Positions 5,253-5,294 of a stretch of 5,294 nucleotides of DNA are shown here, piece after piece. How positions within the stretch are numbered: the stretch's first letter is position 1; every line of letters begins with the position of its first letter. The DNA is from an uncultured Collinsella sp. (GTDB lineage Bacteria > Actinomycetota > Coriobacteriia > Coriobacteriales > Coriobacteriaceae). Location: contig CABSNH010000117.1 in the NCBI GenBank assembly GCA_902478985.1, positions 1-5,294 on the forward strand. Direction: 5' to 3'. The notes under the pieces were generated by a model, which was not told where the DNA came from, did not search any database, and saw only the letters and a program-made list of their open reading frames with translations. The position numbers were made by a program, and so were the translations under genes.

Positions 5253-5294
5253 CTGTCTCTTATACACATCTGACGCTGCCGACGAACTCTAGGG
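5253..5294. other. Illumina Nextera adapter contamination, not genomic
   Basis: CTGTCTCTTATACACATCT (5253-5271) is the Nextera/Tn5 19-bp mosaic end. GACGCTGCCGACGA (5272-5285) is the read-1-side Nextera adapter in reverse complement. ACTCTAGG (5286-5293) is the reverse complement of CCTAGAGT, which I recall as i5 index S516, and the final G fits the next adapter base. Genomic sequence ends at about 5252. Confidence 0.97.

Overview
The window reads as the end of a draft contig from a high-GC Gram-positive bacterium. Strong G/C preference at third codon positions, clear Shine-Dalgarno sites and a MurT/GatD lipid II amidation enzyme fit the Actinomycetota. My best guess is a gut Coriobacteriia member such as Collinsella, but that is inference from style and not a database match. 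The right edge is not biological: positions 5253-5294 are Illumina Nextera library sequence.

Region 1 (1-4254) is a same-strand block of three genes. Two are divergent tandem paralogues of a TPR-like helical protein of unknown function. The first has lost its N-terminus at the contig edge, and the second is coupled to it by a TAATG overlap. After a 45-nt gap containing a stem-loop that spans the stop codon comes a 725-residue protein that joins MurT (Mur ligase-like, with P-loop and Cys4 zinc ribbon) to GatD (glutaminase) in one chain. These two are separate polypeptides in Staphylococcus aureus and Streptococcus pneumoniae. The product should amidate the D-Glu of lipid II to D-isoglutamine. 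A strong hairpin plus T-run ends this unit.

Region 2 (4255-4552) is intergenic and less GC-rich. It holds a 55-bp element with perfect 15-bp inverted arms, an extended -10 promoter, a complete tRNA-Glu(UUC) with encoded CCA, and an intrinsic terminator.

Region 3 (4553-5252) is GC-rich and repeat-laden, with little coding signal. It contains three 9-bp direct repeats just after the tRNA, a leftward terminator overlapped by a larger inverted repeat, and a 24-bp tandem repeat. On the minus strand is a small gene with a strong ribosome binding site whose frame is broken at a ten-base homopolymer, preceded by a nested stem-loop. A tRNA followed by direct repeats and a small orphan minus-strand gene could be the edge of an integrated element, but no integrase is visible.
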